DNA of 64,000 nt from Camellia lanceoleosa (taxonomy: Eukaryota > Streptophyta > Magnoliopsida > Ericales > Theaceae), in the NCBI GenBank assembly GCA_025200525.1, contig CM045768.1, positions 53,879,177 to 53,943,176 on the forward strand, written 5' to 3'. This document shows, piece after piece, positions 31,748-43,615 of the stretch. The notes under the pieces are model-generated. The model saw only the letters and a list, made by a program, of their open reading frames with translations. It was not told the DNA's origin and did no database searches. A program made the position numbers and the translations under genes. How positions within the stretch are numbered: position 1 is the first letter of the stretch; each line of letters starts with the position of its first letter.

Positions 31748-32869
31748 ATGGCGATTTTTGGTAACCCTTCCGACCACCGGGCTACTCCTACCATTGCTAA
31801 ATCTACTGAAGAAGAAGATCATCTTATCCGCAGTACCAAGAAAATCAAGAGCTTTAATTCTACTGCATTCATTGAATCTGAAAATGAGGTCGAAATGGTA
31901 ATCAAAGAAATGGGCGAAAACAACACCTCCCAAACTCCAGCCTTGCAAGAGAAAATACCAGCTAAATCCTTCAAGGAGGCTTTGACTACGACACCAAATA
32001 GAGACTATACGTTTGATAGTAGAGTGGAGATTCTATCCTCGGATGAAGAAGATGAAGACTAGGAGGGAGCAACTTCAATTGTTTATTCCATCTTAGAGTA
32101 CCTGGGATTGCCTAAAGTGTCCCTTCCAAAGAAGCTGCTCCAAAAGATCAGGAAACCATGGGACAATGCTCTAATCATTTGACTCTTGGGAAAAAACATT
32201 GACTATAAAATGCTCTGCACTAGAGTTAAAAACATCTGGGGACTCCAAGGTGAGTTTAATGCCATTGATTTGGGATGTAATTACTTTCTATTTAAATTTT
32301 CCCTACTTGAGAATTATTTTAAGGTATACACTGGAGGTCCTTGGGTGATTATGGACCACTATCTCACTGTTAGGAGGTGGAAGCCCAATTTCAAACCATC
32401 GGAAGCCTTTGAAACCACAATCGCAATTTGGGTTCGGTTTTTGGAGCTTCCGATAAAGTATTATCAAGACAAGGTGTTGTTTGCAATAGCCAAAACCATT
32501 GGCAAACCTCTGAAGATAGATTGGACAACAGCCATGGCCACAAGAGGTAAGTTTGCTAGGATATGTGTTGAGTTGGATCTCACCAAACCACTGAAACCCA
32601 AGTTTGTTCTCGAAGATAAATGTTACAACATTGAATATGAATCACTACATTCCTTCTGCTTTCTCTGTGGACGTATTAATCACCGAAAGGAAGCCTGTCG
32701 ATTCAAAGTTCCCCATCCACAACCGGAGAGTAGCAATCTAGCCGTTTCCAACGAAACTACTAGCCACACACCTACCATGGTCCCTAACGGTAACTTGCAA
32801 CCTAAGGAAAATGCAAAGGAAGAGTTTGGGCCTTGGATGCTTGCAACAAAGTGGACCAATTTAGTGTAG
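31748..32869 (+). pseudogene. LINE ORF1: DUF4283/zinc-knuckle protein
   Basis: The start at 31748 fits the first long frame. TAG at 32060 and a TGA near 32180 interrupt it. The frame at 32186-32869 has the DUF4283 RNA-binding-like domain (GGPWVIMDHYLTVRRWKPNF) and then the CCHC knuckle CFLCGRINHRKEAC, with all four ligands kept. ORF1 proteins bind element RNA. The downstream Ser/Gln-rich linker continues in broken frames to about 33700. Confidence 0.85.
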
Positions 32870-33699
32870 GAAGCACTAAGACCCAACTGGCCCAACTTCA
32901 AAGTCTAACCCATTCAAATACCTTGAGGAGGACCATCTAGGCCAAGGTGAACACTCAAGGGGCAGAAAAACCAATAGAGCAAGGATTGAGAAGACCCAGG
33001 TTTCTCACTCTAAACAGGTAGGCCCAAGTCAAACCCAAGATCCCAAAGGTAAAGGTAAGGCGGGGCAAATTCAAATTAAAAATCTTGAGCAAGGTAACCA
33101 AGTCAAGTCTCAATCAATGGTCCTTCCACCTGGTGCACGTTCAGTAAATCTTGACAAGGAACCCTATGAAGAGATATCAGCAATAGAGCAAGATAAGGGA
33201 AATGAATGCACTAAAGAAATACAACAAAACTTTGTAAAGACTAACATGGATTTTTTCTTGGAAACCAACACGCAACAGCAGGACTCTACCATGGTTGAGG
33301 CCAACTCATTACACACTCAAGCCAGCTTATCTAAAACAAACACAGCTGGAAGAACTAACGATACAAACCGCTTATAGAAAGAGAGAAAACCACCAAACCC
33401 AAAAGACCAGAAAAATGAAGAAGGAGGAAACGCTGTTTCCAGAGGACCAGATATTAGAGGTGGTCTAACATCTACGGTAGAACAGTGCGGTGGGACTGCT
33501 ACTAGAACCAGAGAAAGAAGCTATTCACCTAGTTGCTTTTGTTTGGTGGATAGAGCAACTACGCCTGATAATAGAACCAAGTTGGAGGGACAATCCATCC
33601 TATCCATCCCACCCGATCCAACTGGCGTCCCTCAAATCAATGGAGCAAGACCATCGGAGGATCCGTAGTATAATTATGGAGTTTGCAAACAGAGATCCC

Positions 33700-34350
33700 C
33701 CAACATTCCCTTATATGGATTTATTACGACTTTTGTTTTGGAATTGTTGCGAAGCCAGCAATAATACCTTCAAGCGTAATCTGGTGGATATCATTAAGAC
33801 CCACAAACTTGAGATTCTTGTCCTTATGGAAACTAAAGTAGCATTCAACAAAATGAGCAACTTCTTTACTAGGCTTGGCTTCTCTACCTCAAACATTATT
33901 GATCCAGTGGGCAGAGTGGGAAGCATATGAATAATATGGGATACAAGTCATGTAAATGTGAGAGCTTCTAACGTTAGCTCACAAGTTATTTATGCCACAG
34001 TTCATAAGGTGGGCTATGAGGAGTGGATGCTGGTAGCTGTGTATGCTAGTTCGAACCCCATACTTCGTGATTAGATGTGGGATAATTTAGAAAATGTGGC
34101 AGAGAGCATGGACAGACCTTGGCTTGTTGCAGGGGACTTCAATGATTATGCTAACCAGAGGGAAAAAATAAGCTTCTCTGTTAATAACAACATAGGAAGG
34201 GTTCAGAAATTCCTAGATCGTGTGAACAAGTACAATCTTATTGATCTGGGTAATTCTGGACCTCGTCTGACTTGGACTAACAACAGGCTAGGATTGGTGA
34301 ATACGATGGAAAGACTTGACAGAGCCATGTGCAATGAGGACTAGAGGACC
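33700..34350 (+). pseudogene. LINE ORF2 endonuclease domain, broken
   Basis: LLFWNCCEASNN (usual WNCRG) and ILVLMETKVAF (catalytic Glu) are in the first frame (to 33930). LVAGDFNDYANQREK (the GDFN motif) and LIDLGNSGPRLTWTNN follow at 34075-34344. These are apurinic-endonuclease-like motifs of plant L1. Stops at 33930, 34074 and 34344 break it. Confidence 0.85.
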
Positions 34351-36160
34351 TTGTTCCCTAAAGCAACTGTGCAAGTCCTCCCTAGAACCTATTTTGATCA
34401 TTCACCTCTTGTGGTTCACACCCAAGGTATGCACCCTATAAACCCCCTAAATAGGCCTTTTAGATTTGAAGCTACTTGGATGTCCCATCCTGGTCTTAGT
34501 GATATTATTCAAAATTCTTGGCTTTCTATGCATAATAATCTCATTGATGCTACCATTGATTTCACTCATAGAGCCACTGTTTGGAATAAAAAAGTGTTTT
34601 GAAATATCTTTAAACATAAAAAGAGACTTCTTGCTAGAATCGAGGACACTCAAAAAGCTCTTGCTGAGAATTTCACCCATAGTCTTCAAAATCTTGAAAA
34701 GGGCCTTATTAAAGACTACAATGAGACTTTGTTTCAAGAAGAAATGCTTTGGTTTCAAAAATCAAGATCTAAATATATAACTCTTGACGAAAAAAATACT
34801 AGATATTTTCATATATCTACCATAACCAAAAGGAGGAAACTCAAAATTAATTCCCTGAAGGATGAAGATGGTAATTGGGTCACTGATATGGCTGGGGTCA
34901 AAAACATCATTACCAACTATTTTAACAGCCTTTTTAGCAAAGAAGATACTTGTTACCTTGAAAATTATCAGCCTTTTTAACAGCCTTTTGGTGGATTTCA
35001 AGGTTGGATAGAGGCAGTAGGAAAGAATCATTATCTTCTCTTGAAAATTTGTTTAAAGTGACATTTTTCCAATGCTGTTAAAAAGGCTGTTAAAATATCT
35101 TCTTTGCTAAAAAGGCTGTTGAAATCCACCAAGTTGTTAAAGATATTAGGGCATTTAAAGCCCTAGGAAAATATGGTATTCAGGCTTTATTTTACCAAAA
35201 TTATTGGCATATCGTTGGTAAATTTGTGTGTGATTTTGTCAAACAATGCGTTCTTAATAAATCTGTGCCTGATATGGTGAATGAGACTCTCATTGTGCTT
35301 ATGCCCAAGATTGAGAACCCTGAAAACAACAAAAAATTTAGGCTTATCAGTCTTTGCAATGTGACGTACAAAATCATTTCCAAGTTGATCGTTAGTAGAA
35401 TCCGTCTGCTGCTTGACAATTTGATAAGCCTAACCAATACAGCTTCATTCTTGGGCGTAATACCACTGATAATATCATCATAACCCAAGAAATCCTCCAT
35501 ACTCTGAGGCATAAAAAAAGGTAAAACTGGAGGCATGATATTTAAAATTGACTTGGAAAAAGCGTATGATAGACTCTCTTGGGACTTTATTAGAGATACT
35601 TTTCTTGAGTTTAATATGAGTCAGGACTGGATTGACCTTATAATGAGCTGTGTTTCTAACAACCAATCTAACATCCTTTGGAATGGGGAAATGATTGAAG
35701 GAATCAAGAATGAGAGAGGTCTAAGACAAGGTGATCCCCTCTCTCCCTACCTATTTGTGCTTTGCATGGAGAGACTTTCTAACATGATTAATTTTAGAGT
35801 TAGTAGTAACAGCTGGAAGGGTATTAAAGCAGCCCGTTCTTGCCCACCCATCTCACATCTATTTTTTGTTGATGATCTCATTTTGTTTGCCAAAGCTGAC
35901 CTGAAAAACTGTGAAGTTATCATGGATATCCTATTTGAATTTTGTTCTATTTCTAGCCAAAAAGTCAATTATTCTAAATCCAAACTCTTTGTGTTCCTTA
36001 ATGTGCCTCGAAACAAAGCTCTATCCCTTAGTTTCATAGTGGTATTCCTTTAACTCAAGACCTTGGAAAGTATCTGGGATCTCCTATGATCCATGTAGAG
36101 TTAATAGAAACATGTTTAGGGTTACTATAGAAAAACTGAAGAACAAACTTTCAGATTAGA
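34351..36160 (+). pseudogene. LINE ORF2 reverse transcriptase, broken and rearranged
   Basis: Frames at 34351-34980, 35226-35483 and 35535-36053 cover the RT. IFKIDLEKAYDRLSWDFI, GLRQGDPLSPYLFVLCMERL and the catalytic FVDD (SHLFFVDDLILFAKA) are present. Between 34924 and 35130 a rearranged inverted duplication disrupts the domain. Confidence 0.88.
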
Positions 36161-37320
36161 AGGCCAGGAACGTCACACTTGCTAGCAGAACTACACTCAT
36201 TCAGGCCGTAACTTCTGCAATCCCAAACTACAATATGCAAACCATGGAGCTACCTTGAAGTTTTTGTGATGATATAAATAGGCTCAATAGGAACTTTCTT
36301 TGAGGAGAGACTGATAATTCTAGAAGAGTTCATCTTGTCAATTGGGATACTGTTTGTAGGAGCAAAGCTGATGGAGGGCTAGGTATTAGAAAGGCAAGAG
36401 ATAACAATGCTGCCCTCTTGACCAAACTTGGGTGGAAGCTGTTAACTAACAACAATAAGCTTTGGTGTCAAATGCTTCGGTCTAAGTATTTGAGAAATGA
36501 TAGTTTTTTCCATTGGCCAATCAAACATAATTCATCTTATATCTGGAAAAGCATATGCAAAAATAGAGAAGTTTTGGAGAGAGGAGTCAAATAGAATGTT
36601 GGGAATGAGAAAATATATCCCTATGGAATGATTGGTGGTGTGGGAGCCAGCCTTTATCTGAAACCCATAGTTCCCATCAGATTAATGGCCATCTTAAGGT
36701 TAGCTCAATTCTTGATGAGGAAGGCAATTGGGATGTCAATGTTTTGGAAAGCCTTGTTAATACCCAGACCTTACAAGATATTCTTAAGATTCATAGACCC
36801 CAGTTTGTCACTTTAACTGATGCTCCTATTTGGATAGGTTCCCTTAATGGTACCTTCACAACTGCCTCTGCTTATAAGACCATTACCAATTAGGGCACAA
36901 CCAATGAGGATTAGAAGTGGCTATAGAAAATGAAACCCCAGAAATTGAAAAGCTTTACATGGATCCTATTGAAGGGGAGACTGCTCACCAATCAAATAAG
37001 AGTTATTAGAAACATGGCCACATCGGATTTATGTCCTAGATGTGGACTAGCCAGTGAAGATATAAATCACCTTATCCGCGATTGCAATTTCTCAATGTCT
37101 TACTGGACTGCAATTAGAAACACCAACTGGTGGGAGGAGGGATGTAGACAACCCTTACTTGAATGGGTTTGTTTCAATTTGAAAAATAAAACTATTGTTT
37201 TTGGAAAAAATTGTATCTCATTTTCATCACTACCCTTTGGCAGATTTGGAAGGATAGAAACAAAGTTGTTTTTGAAAAACAGTTTACACCCATTCAAGTA
37301 AGTCTCAAGAACATAAGAAA
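36160..37320 (+). pseudogene. LINE ORF2 connector and zf-RVT domain
   Basis: Several stops break the connector. The 36930-37301 frame has the zf-RVT motif: LKSFTWILLKGRLLTNQIRV and then CPRCGLASEDINHLIRDC. Confidence 0.8.
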
Positions 37321-37399
37321 TTATGTAATCGAGATTGAGGAGGCCTATTAGTCCGCCTCTACCCCTCCTTCCCATCCTAGACTAATACAATGGTTTTGC

Positions 37400-37889
37400 C
37401 CAACCGCAAGTAAATTGAAGTTTAATGTTGATGGTCGTTCTAAAGGGGATCGTGACAAAATTTGGATATGTAGGCTTGTTAAGAGATGAAACAGGGACAT
37501 GGATTTGGGGTTTCTATGAAAAACTGGGACACTATTCTAGCCTTGAAGCTGAGTTGTGGGTTATTTACAGGGGCCTTACCATTCTCTTCCAAAAAAGCAC
37601 AAAGGATGTAGAGATTGAAACAAACTCTGAGCTGGCCTTGAAGCAAAACCACGGTGGTTCATGCATCAACTCACCCTACAAAGCTATTATTAAGGATACA
37701 AAGTTCCTTATCAGCAGATGCAACTGCTTTCTGCAACACACACTTAGAGAGGGCAATAGATGCGCTGATAAATTGGCCAACATTGGTGTTGCACAGGAAG
37801 ATCGTGTTGTGCTGCTGGAAGATCCACCTCAAGAAATGCAGGAGTTACTAATAGCAAACTTGACTAGAGCTGCTATGCTGAGGGACTAA
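37400..37889 (+). pseudogene. LINE C-terminal RNase H
   Basis: FGYVGLLRDETGTWIWGF, SLEAELWVIYRGL and NRCADKLANIG are RNase H motifs. The expected ETDS catalytic aspartate reads ETNS near 37621, and the first Asp (FNVDG at about 37425) is in a different frame. Stop at 37887. Confidence 0.82.
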
Positions 37890-38146
37890 CCCTCCTGCTA
37901 TTTTGTATTTGTTTTATTTCTAAACTCTTGTTTCTCTAACTTTTCCCTTGAATCCAAAAAAAAAAGAAAAAAAAAAAGAGAAGAGGGATGAGAAAGGGGA
38001 GCTGATAGCCAATAATTACATTAGGTGACTAAAAGGAAAAGTGGCTAGGCAGTGCTTATAATCGGTAATTTATCACCGTCATCTACTTGGTGAAACTCAA
38101 ACCTCCAGGGTATGCCCAAGCACAACAGTAAAACTGATATATTCTT

Positions 38147-38447
38147 TGTGAGGTGGTCCCGAGTATTTTTTTTATAATGTGAATTATTTATATTATAAGA
38201 TTCGTCGAGTAAATTATTTATATAAAAAATTAAGTTGATTGAATATCTATAACCTTATAACCAAAGTACATTTATTTTTATAAAAATTAATGGTTAATAT
38301 AATTTTCATAAATTTTAAAAACAATTAGGACCTAATCATAGAGTTATGAAAATCCGATTAAATTGATTTTTTATATGAATAATATTCTTGACAAACTTTA
38401 TAATATAAACTGTTCAGATCATCGAAAAGCACTCGGGACGGCCTCCC
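38147..38447. repeat. Foldback/MITE with GGTCCCGAGT ends
   Basis: The left GAGGTGGTCCCGAGTATTTT and right GCACTCGGGACGGCCTCCC are inverted. Inner arms also pair imperfectly (TTATATTATAAGATTCGTCGAG against TTGACAAACTTTATAATATAA). Non-coding. Related in pattern to 31185-31630. Confidence 0.65.
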
Positions 38448-38559
38448 ATAAAGGGCACAAAAATAACTACTGTGCCTTAAGCACAGTAGTATCCTCTGGT
38501 TTCCTTTTTAGTCTTTTGAGAGACGAGCGATAATTGTTAAATTACATGTCATTGGTTAA

Positions 38560-38800
38560 CCTCTAGTCTATTTAGCCCTGGTTTGGCAAACGTCCCAGGC
38601 TAAATAATTACAAAAAGACAAAAAAGAATAAAAAAAGTCAAAAAGCCAAAAAAACCAATAAAAAGTTTGACATTCCAAAACCAAAAAGCCAAAAATAACC
38701 AAACAAGAAAAACCACACAAACAAAAAGATCCCAGATTAAAAAAATAAAAAAAGCCAAAAAATTAACTTAAAAAGTCATTGCCAAGCGACCCTTAAAATG
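38560..38800. mobile_element. Possible degenerate MITE
   Basis: 'TTTAGCCCTGGTTTGGCAAACG' at the left and 'ATTGCCAAGCGACCCTTAAA' at the right form an imperfect inverted pair around an AAAAAGCCAAAAA-rich core. Weak support. Confidence 0.35.
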
Positions 38801-38999
38801 GAGAATTGCAAAGGGAAAAAAATTAATTCATATTACTTGTTTTGATTAGTAAAGATGAAAAAAAAAAAAAAAAAGAAGAAGAAGAAGAAGATAGATCTCT
38901 TAAATTTTTTATTTTGATTAGAATAAAAAATAAATTAATAAATTACTATTTTTCATAGGGGGATGCACCAATAAATACCAAATTAATAACTTATGCACT

Positions 39000-39291
39000 A
39001 TTTAGTCCTAAAAGTTTTCTTATAGACTGAAAGGTTCCATTACAATGTTAATAACATCAGATACAATGTTAATAACATCAGAGTCATGTTACAAATATTA
39101 GATTTCAAATATCTAATGTTCATCGAATTTCAATAATGTTTGAAAATATAGGATGAAAAACATCTAATGTTCATCAGATTTCAATAAATTTTGAAATTAT
39201 AGAATGAAACATCAGATCATTTACATCATTTACATCATGCTGATGTAAAAATGGGACTAAATGGAGTATAAGAAAACTTTTAGGACTAAAT
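39000..39291. mobile_element. MITE with perfect 24-bp terminal inverted repeats
   Basis: TTTAGTCCTAAAAGTTTTCT (from 39001) has its exact reverse complement ending at 39290; the arms are identical over 24 bp. The core has tandem pieces such as TACAATGTTAATAACATCAG twice (about 39040 and 39062) and repeated AACATCTAATGTTCATC. No matching flanking duplication was found. Confidence 0.72.
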
Positions 39292-40197
39292 GGTTCAACG
39301 TTTCAAAAGCTAGGACTTATGGGTAAATTTTCCTTTTTGGATATACTAATTTTTATTTTTTATAATACCAAACTGTCTTTTTAAATATAGAAAAAATTAA
39401 AAATTGACACTTATAAATAATATTTTAATAATATAAAATGAAACAAAAATTTCTTATTGTAATTTACCTAAACAAAATCAAGGTACAATACAATATATAT
39501 ATATATTTTTAGATAGATTACAAATACACTCATTGAACTTTTCTTAAAATACGAATTACCCTGTAGTTTTAGAAATTATAAATACTCCTGTTAGAATTTT
39601 TTATCTAATAGAATTAACACAAAAAAATAAATTATTAACTATCCTCCTATATAATAATAAAATTACCTGAATTATTAATTAAAATATATTTCTGACATAA
39701 TTAAAAACTGTGAATTGACTTGATAATTTTTTAATAAAATAATCATTCATTATGGGATTATAAATTTAAAATGGTGGGATATAATTTTCAAAACTATGGA
39801 GGGCAATCTATATTTTAAACAAATATAATGAAGTGTATTTATAATTTATCCTATATTTTTTATCTAGGGGAAATATCAAATTAGTGAGATAGTAAAAAAA
39901 TATTTGTACTTTCATGGTGATGCAAATTTACTGCGTACATGGTGCAAATCCTTCATATGAATGGTGCAAGTCCTCAGCATGTGTCAGAATTGTACCACAA
40001 AATTTTTTATTCTAGTGCCATAATTTCTCCACTGTTACACTTATTTGCAATTTCTCTTTTTATCTATGTAAGTAATTTTATTTTCTTCTTTTTGAATTTT
40101 TCAAATGGAGCCCTCATTTGGGATGAACTTTTTTAGCCTAACTTTTTAGTTATTTGGCTATTTTAACTGGTTAAAAAAGTTATATTCGGGTTGATGA

Positions 40198-40229
<32 letters not shown>

Positions 40230-40269
40230 TGTGTAGTTGATTTTAGGACTATGCAAATTACCAGCCAAG
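39292..40269. other. AT-rich, no gene seen
   Basis: AT-rich sequence with short microsatellites: (TA)n at about 39490 and a T-run followed by (GT)n at 40200-40235. No coding signal. Confidence 0.5.
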
Positions 40270-40689
40270 TGTAGACACCCCATTTTTGACCGTTTTCAAG
40301 ACTTGGTTGTGCTTACAGGTACATCCAACCACTAGTTTGATTGCTCGTTGAGTACTCAACTGTCGCGGCGGAACGTCATAGGTTTGAGCTTTCCAAACCC
40401 TGTACCCTTTCTCCCCCATTCTTGGACCATGTGCTGGCCTTTTATGCATGTTTCTTGGGAGGCACTGCCGACCACCTTTTGGCCTTTGCAGCCATGTTTG
40501 TTACTACCATTGATGAAGCACTTGGCCACCAATGAGCCACGCTTGCCACCACCGATGGTCAGATCCTTTGTCTCAAAGAGTTTCACGCCAGATCTTGAGC
40601 GCTTGGTTTTACTCATTTCCCCTCCATACACGTGTATGGAGGGATGAAACTCTTGCCAAGCTTGTTCAACAAGATTTGCATTGCTTCGT

Positions 40690-40705
40690 TCTATATAAGG
40701 AGAGG
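40690..40705 (+). promoter_or_regulatory. TATA box in giant LTR copy 1
   Basis: CTATATAAGGAGAGGC is matched by CCTATAAGGAGAAGC on the minus strand at about 63355 in copy 2. It is followed by a CT-rich leader in both copies. Conserved position suggests the transcription start of the parent element. Confidence 0.6.
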
Positions 40706-40742
40706 CCCTTCCTCTCTATCAGAGGTTGAAGAAAATTTTGGA

Positions 40743-40790
40743 GAAGTTGTATCTCTCTCTCTCTATATTTCTCTCTCTCTCTCTCTCTAT
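40743..40790. repeat. (CT)n microsatellite
   Basis: CT repeats with small interruptions, downstream of the TATA box. Confidence 0.9.
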
Positions 40791-42936
40791 GTTGTGTTTG
40801 TTTATGCTCTAAAGTCCATTTTGCTTGCACTTTTGCACTACAAAACATAGAGGTACACCACCATCTTTGAGCTGAGGTTCTTGGGAGTGTTACTTGAGCT
40901 CTGAAACTTGGTTTCTAACCTCTGAAGTTGCTGGTTTCGAAGTTGATCTTCAAGGGTGAGTATATTCTCCTTTTAAGCCTTTGTTTGTATCTCATTTTGG
41001 CCATCCTTGCATATTATTTTAGGCCTTTCTTTCAACTGAAAAAAGTTTTGGTTTTAAGTGCTTTTGATGATTGTTTAGGTCTTTTTGGTATTAGGGGTGT
41101 ACATCCCTCTTGTATGCCTTATTTGGCCTTGTTTTGTGCCATGCTTTAAGGCCTTTGGAGTAGTCTTGGTTTGGCCTTTTAGCCACTGAAATCCAGTGGA
41201 TTTTTAGTGGTAGGCATATGGTTTTGAGGCCTCAAACCAGAGGGGGTGACCCCCTCTCTTCTTGTTTTTGTTTGCTTGTATCATTGGCCTACCAAAGGAG
41301 CATGTATCTCTATGCTTTCGAGGCTTAGTTCAGGCACTTTTTTTGTGAATTTTAGGACCTTCCTTGACTCTGTCCATGGCTGGTTTGGTCACCTTTTGCA
41401 TGCTCTTCGTATGTGTAGTGTAATCCCATTTGTGGTTCATCAAAATAACATGTCTTTCTTGCGTGTGTTGGCTCCATTTCAGTAGGTTTTTGGTGATGTT
41501 TTACCATGCCTTAGATATGTTTTGGGTTGATTTTGCTACTCCATGCATGCATAACACACTTGTAGTGTAAATCACACAAACTAGCTTTGTATGCCTCATG
41601 AAGTAACATGCCATTCTAACTTGTTTTCTTTCCATTTCAACATGTTTTTGGTGATGTTTTTCCATGTCATGACTCTATTTTGGTTTGGTTTGGTTTGGTT
41701 GGCCCTTGCATGCCTCATGCACTTGTAGTGTAATCCTCTCTATTGCCTTAACATGCATCATGCTTTAACATGTCATTTTAGCATGCCTTTGGCTTAGCTT
41801 TGAGAAGATTTTGTTCATGTTTTACCATGTTTAAGGTTTGATTTTGGTTGTTTTGGCCATGCATGACTTGCTTTGTATAGCCATGGTTCAATCTAGCTTG
41901 TTAGCTTTGTGCACCAAGTCCACTAGCATGTGTTACTTGGCCTATTTCAACAATTTGGCATCACTTGTTATGTTATTTCAGTCCATGTAATGTGGTCATA
42001 CACTTGCATTTGACATGCTTTCAATATCTTAGAGAGTTTGTGTTTTATGCCTCATGAATGGATCATTGTGCATGCCTCTATGCTTAGGTCTTTGGGATGC
42101 CCTCCCAGTGGGTTTTTGGGCTTATTTTGACATGCCTTAACTCTGATTTTTTTTGGTAGAGTCATCCCATGCTTGGTCTTAATAGGTGTAGTGTAATCCA
42201 CCTTATTTGCCTTGTATGCATCATGCCTCATGCTCACCATGTTAGCTTGTTTTGGCTTACTTCCATACATGTTTTAGTCTCATTTTAACATGTTCTAGGA
42301 TTGTTTTGGATTGCCTTAACCACGTGCTTCATGTTTTGTATACTTGTAGTATAAATGTTCTTGCTTGCCTCAAGCTTTAAACACCATTGCATGCTTAATT
42401 TGTGTTGTGTACGTGATTTGGCATCACTTAACATAACATTTCAGAGCCTATAGCATTGCCATATTCCCACTTCAATCATGCTTTAAGTGCCTTTGAGTGT
42501 TGTGCATTATTGCCTAACTTATGGCTTAGCTTATATGCTTGCATGCCTAGGTCTTTAGGCCCTCGTCTCAGCATGTTTAGGTCCTTACTTTGACCTATTT
42601 GAGCTCTGTCCATGCTTAGTTCATGCATTTGTGCCATGTATTGCATGCCTCCTTTGCAGTCCTCTTTATTAGCCTTCATGCTTTAGGACCTTGGCATGCT
42701 ATACTTGTGTTTGTTTGAATGATTTAGCATAATTTCTTACTTAATTTCAGTGCATTTAGTGTTGTTACACTTCTGCATTTATCACTCCTTGAGCCTTCTT
42801 GAGGGTTGTGCTCTTAGGCCTAGTTGATTGGCCAATGCATTGTGCATACATGCCTTGTCTTTTGGTGCCTTTGTTTTGGTGTTATGGCCACTAATTTGGG
42901 CATGGCTGAGGTCTACCCATTTTGGTTTAAGTCCAT

Positions 42937-43100
42937 TGAGCATTGTGTATGCCATGTAGTTCATAGCATTGTGTATGCCATGTAGTTCATTGCATTGTGT
43001 ATGCCATATAGTTCATTGCATTTGTGTATGCCATGTTCATTGCATTGCATATGCTAGTTGTCATTTAGCATTGTGCATTGTGCATTGTGCATTGTGCATG
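42937..43100. repeat. Tandem GCATTGTGTATGCCATGTAG repeats
   Basis: About four units of roughly 25-26 bp (GCATTGTGTATGCCATGTAG plus TTCATT) are followed by a (TGTGCAT)n-like run at 43070-43098. The surrounding LTR is also rich in CATGC and TGCAT words. Confidence 0.85.
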
Positions 43101-43511
43101 TCATTAGCCTTGTTAGGTTGTTCATGTTTGCATGCTTGGTACCTTGCATGTTTGCATGCTTGAGATGTTTTGCATACTTGCATGCATGAGTTGTATTGTG
43201 TTGCATGCATTGCATTGTGTTTGGCTCGGGTATTAAGCCAAACAATCACCCTTGGTCTTCATTTCCTTTGACTTCCCATGATAAGGATATGGTCTTGATG
43301 TCTTGTTTGTCATGCGTTTATTGAATTTGCACATGTTGGATCTTTGGCCATCATGCATCGAGATGCGTGATTGATGATTTTGGATCCAACGGTGCCTCTC
43401 CCTTGATGTTTTGAGGTGATATGGGGTGGCATAGTGCGTACATACCCTTGGAAGAGCCTCAATTTTCTCTATTTTGTGCTCTACTGCAGCTTGGTGTCAC
43501 AGCACACCAGT

Positions 43512-43615
43512 GGCTGGCACCCCCCTTATTGTTGGCCGGAAGTGCATTGTTGATGGTCGGCAGTGTGCATCTCTGGCCGGCAGGATGGTCGGCAGCCACC
43601 TCTCATGGTCGGCAG
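43512..43615. repeat. Phased GGYCGGCAG motifs in giant LTR copy 1
   Basis: GGCTGGCAC, GGCCGGAAG, GGTCGGCAG, GGCCGGCAG, GGTCGGCAG and GGTCGGCAG start at 43512, 43534, 43555, 43575, 43587 and 43607. Steps are 22, 21, 20, 12 and 20 bp. Confidence 0.75.

Larger units (their letters stand above)
31665..37997 (+). mobile_element. L1-type LINE, nearly full length (about 6.3 kb), 16-bp TSD
   Basis: The 16-bp direct repeat AGAGGGATGAGAAAGG flanks the element at 31665-31680 and 37982-37997. The body (31681-37981) has ORF1, an endonuclease, RT, a zf-RVT motif and RNase H in plant L1 order, and ends in an A-rich tail (37956-37981). Many stops and frameshifts make it inactive, but the clear TSD and tail mark complete insertion by target-primed reverse transcription. 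Confidence 0.93.
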
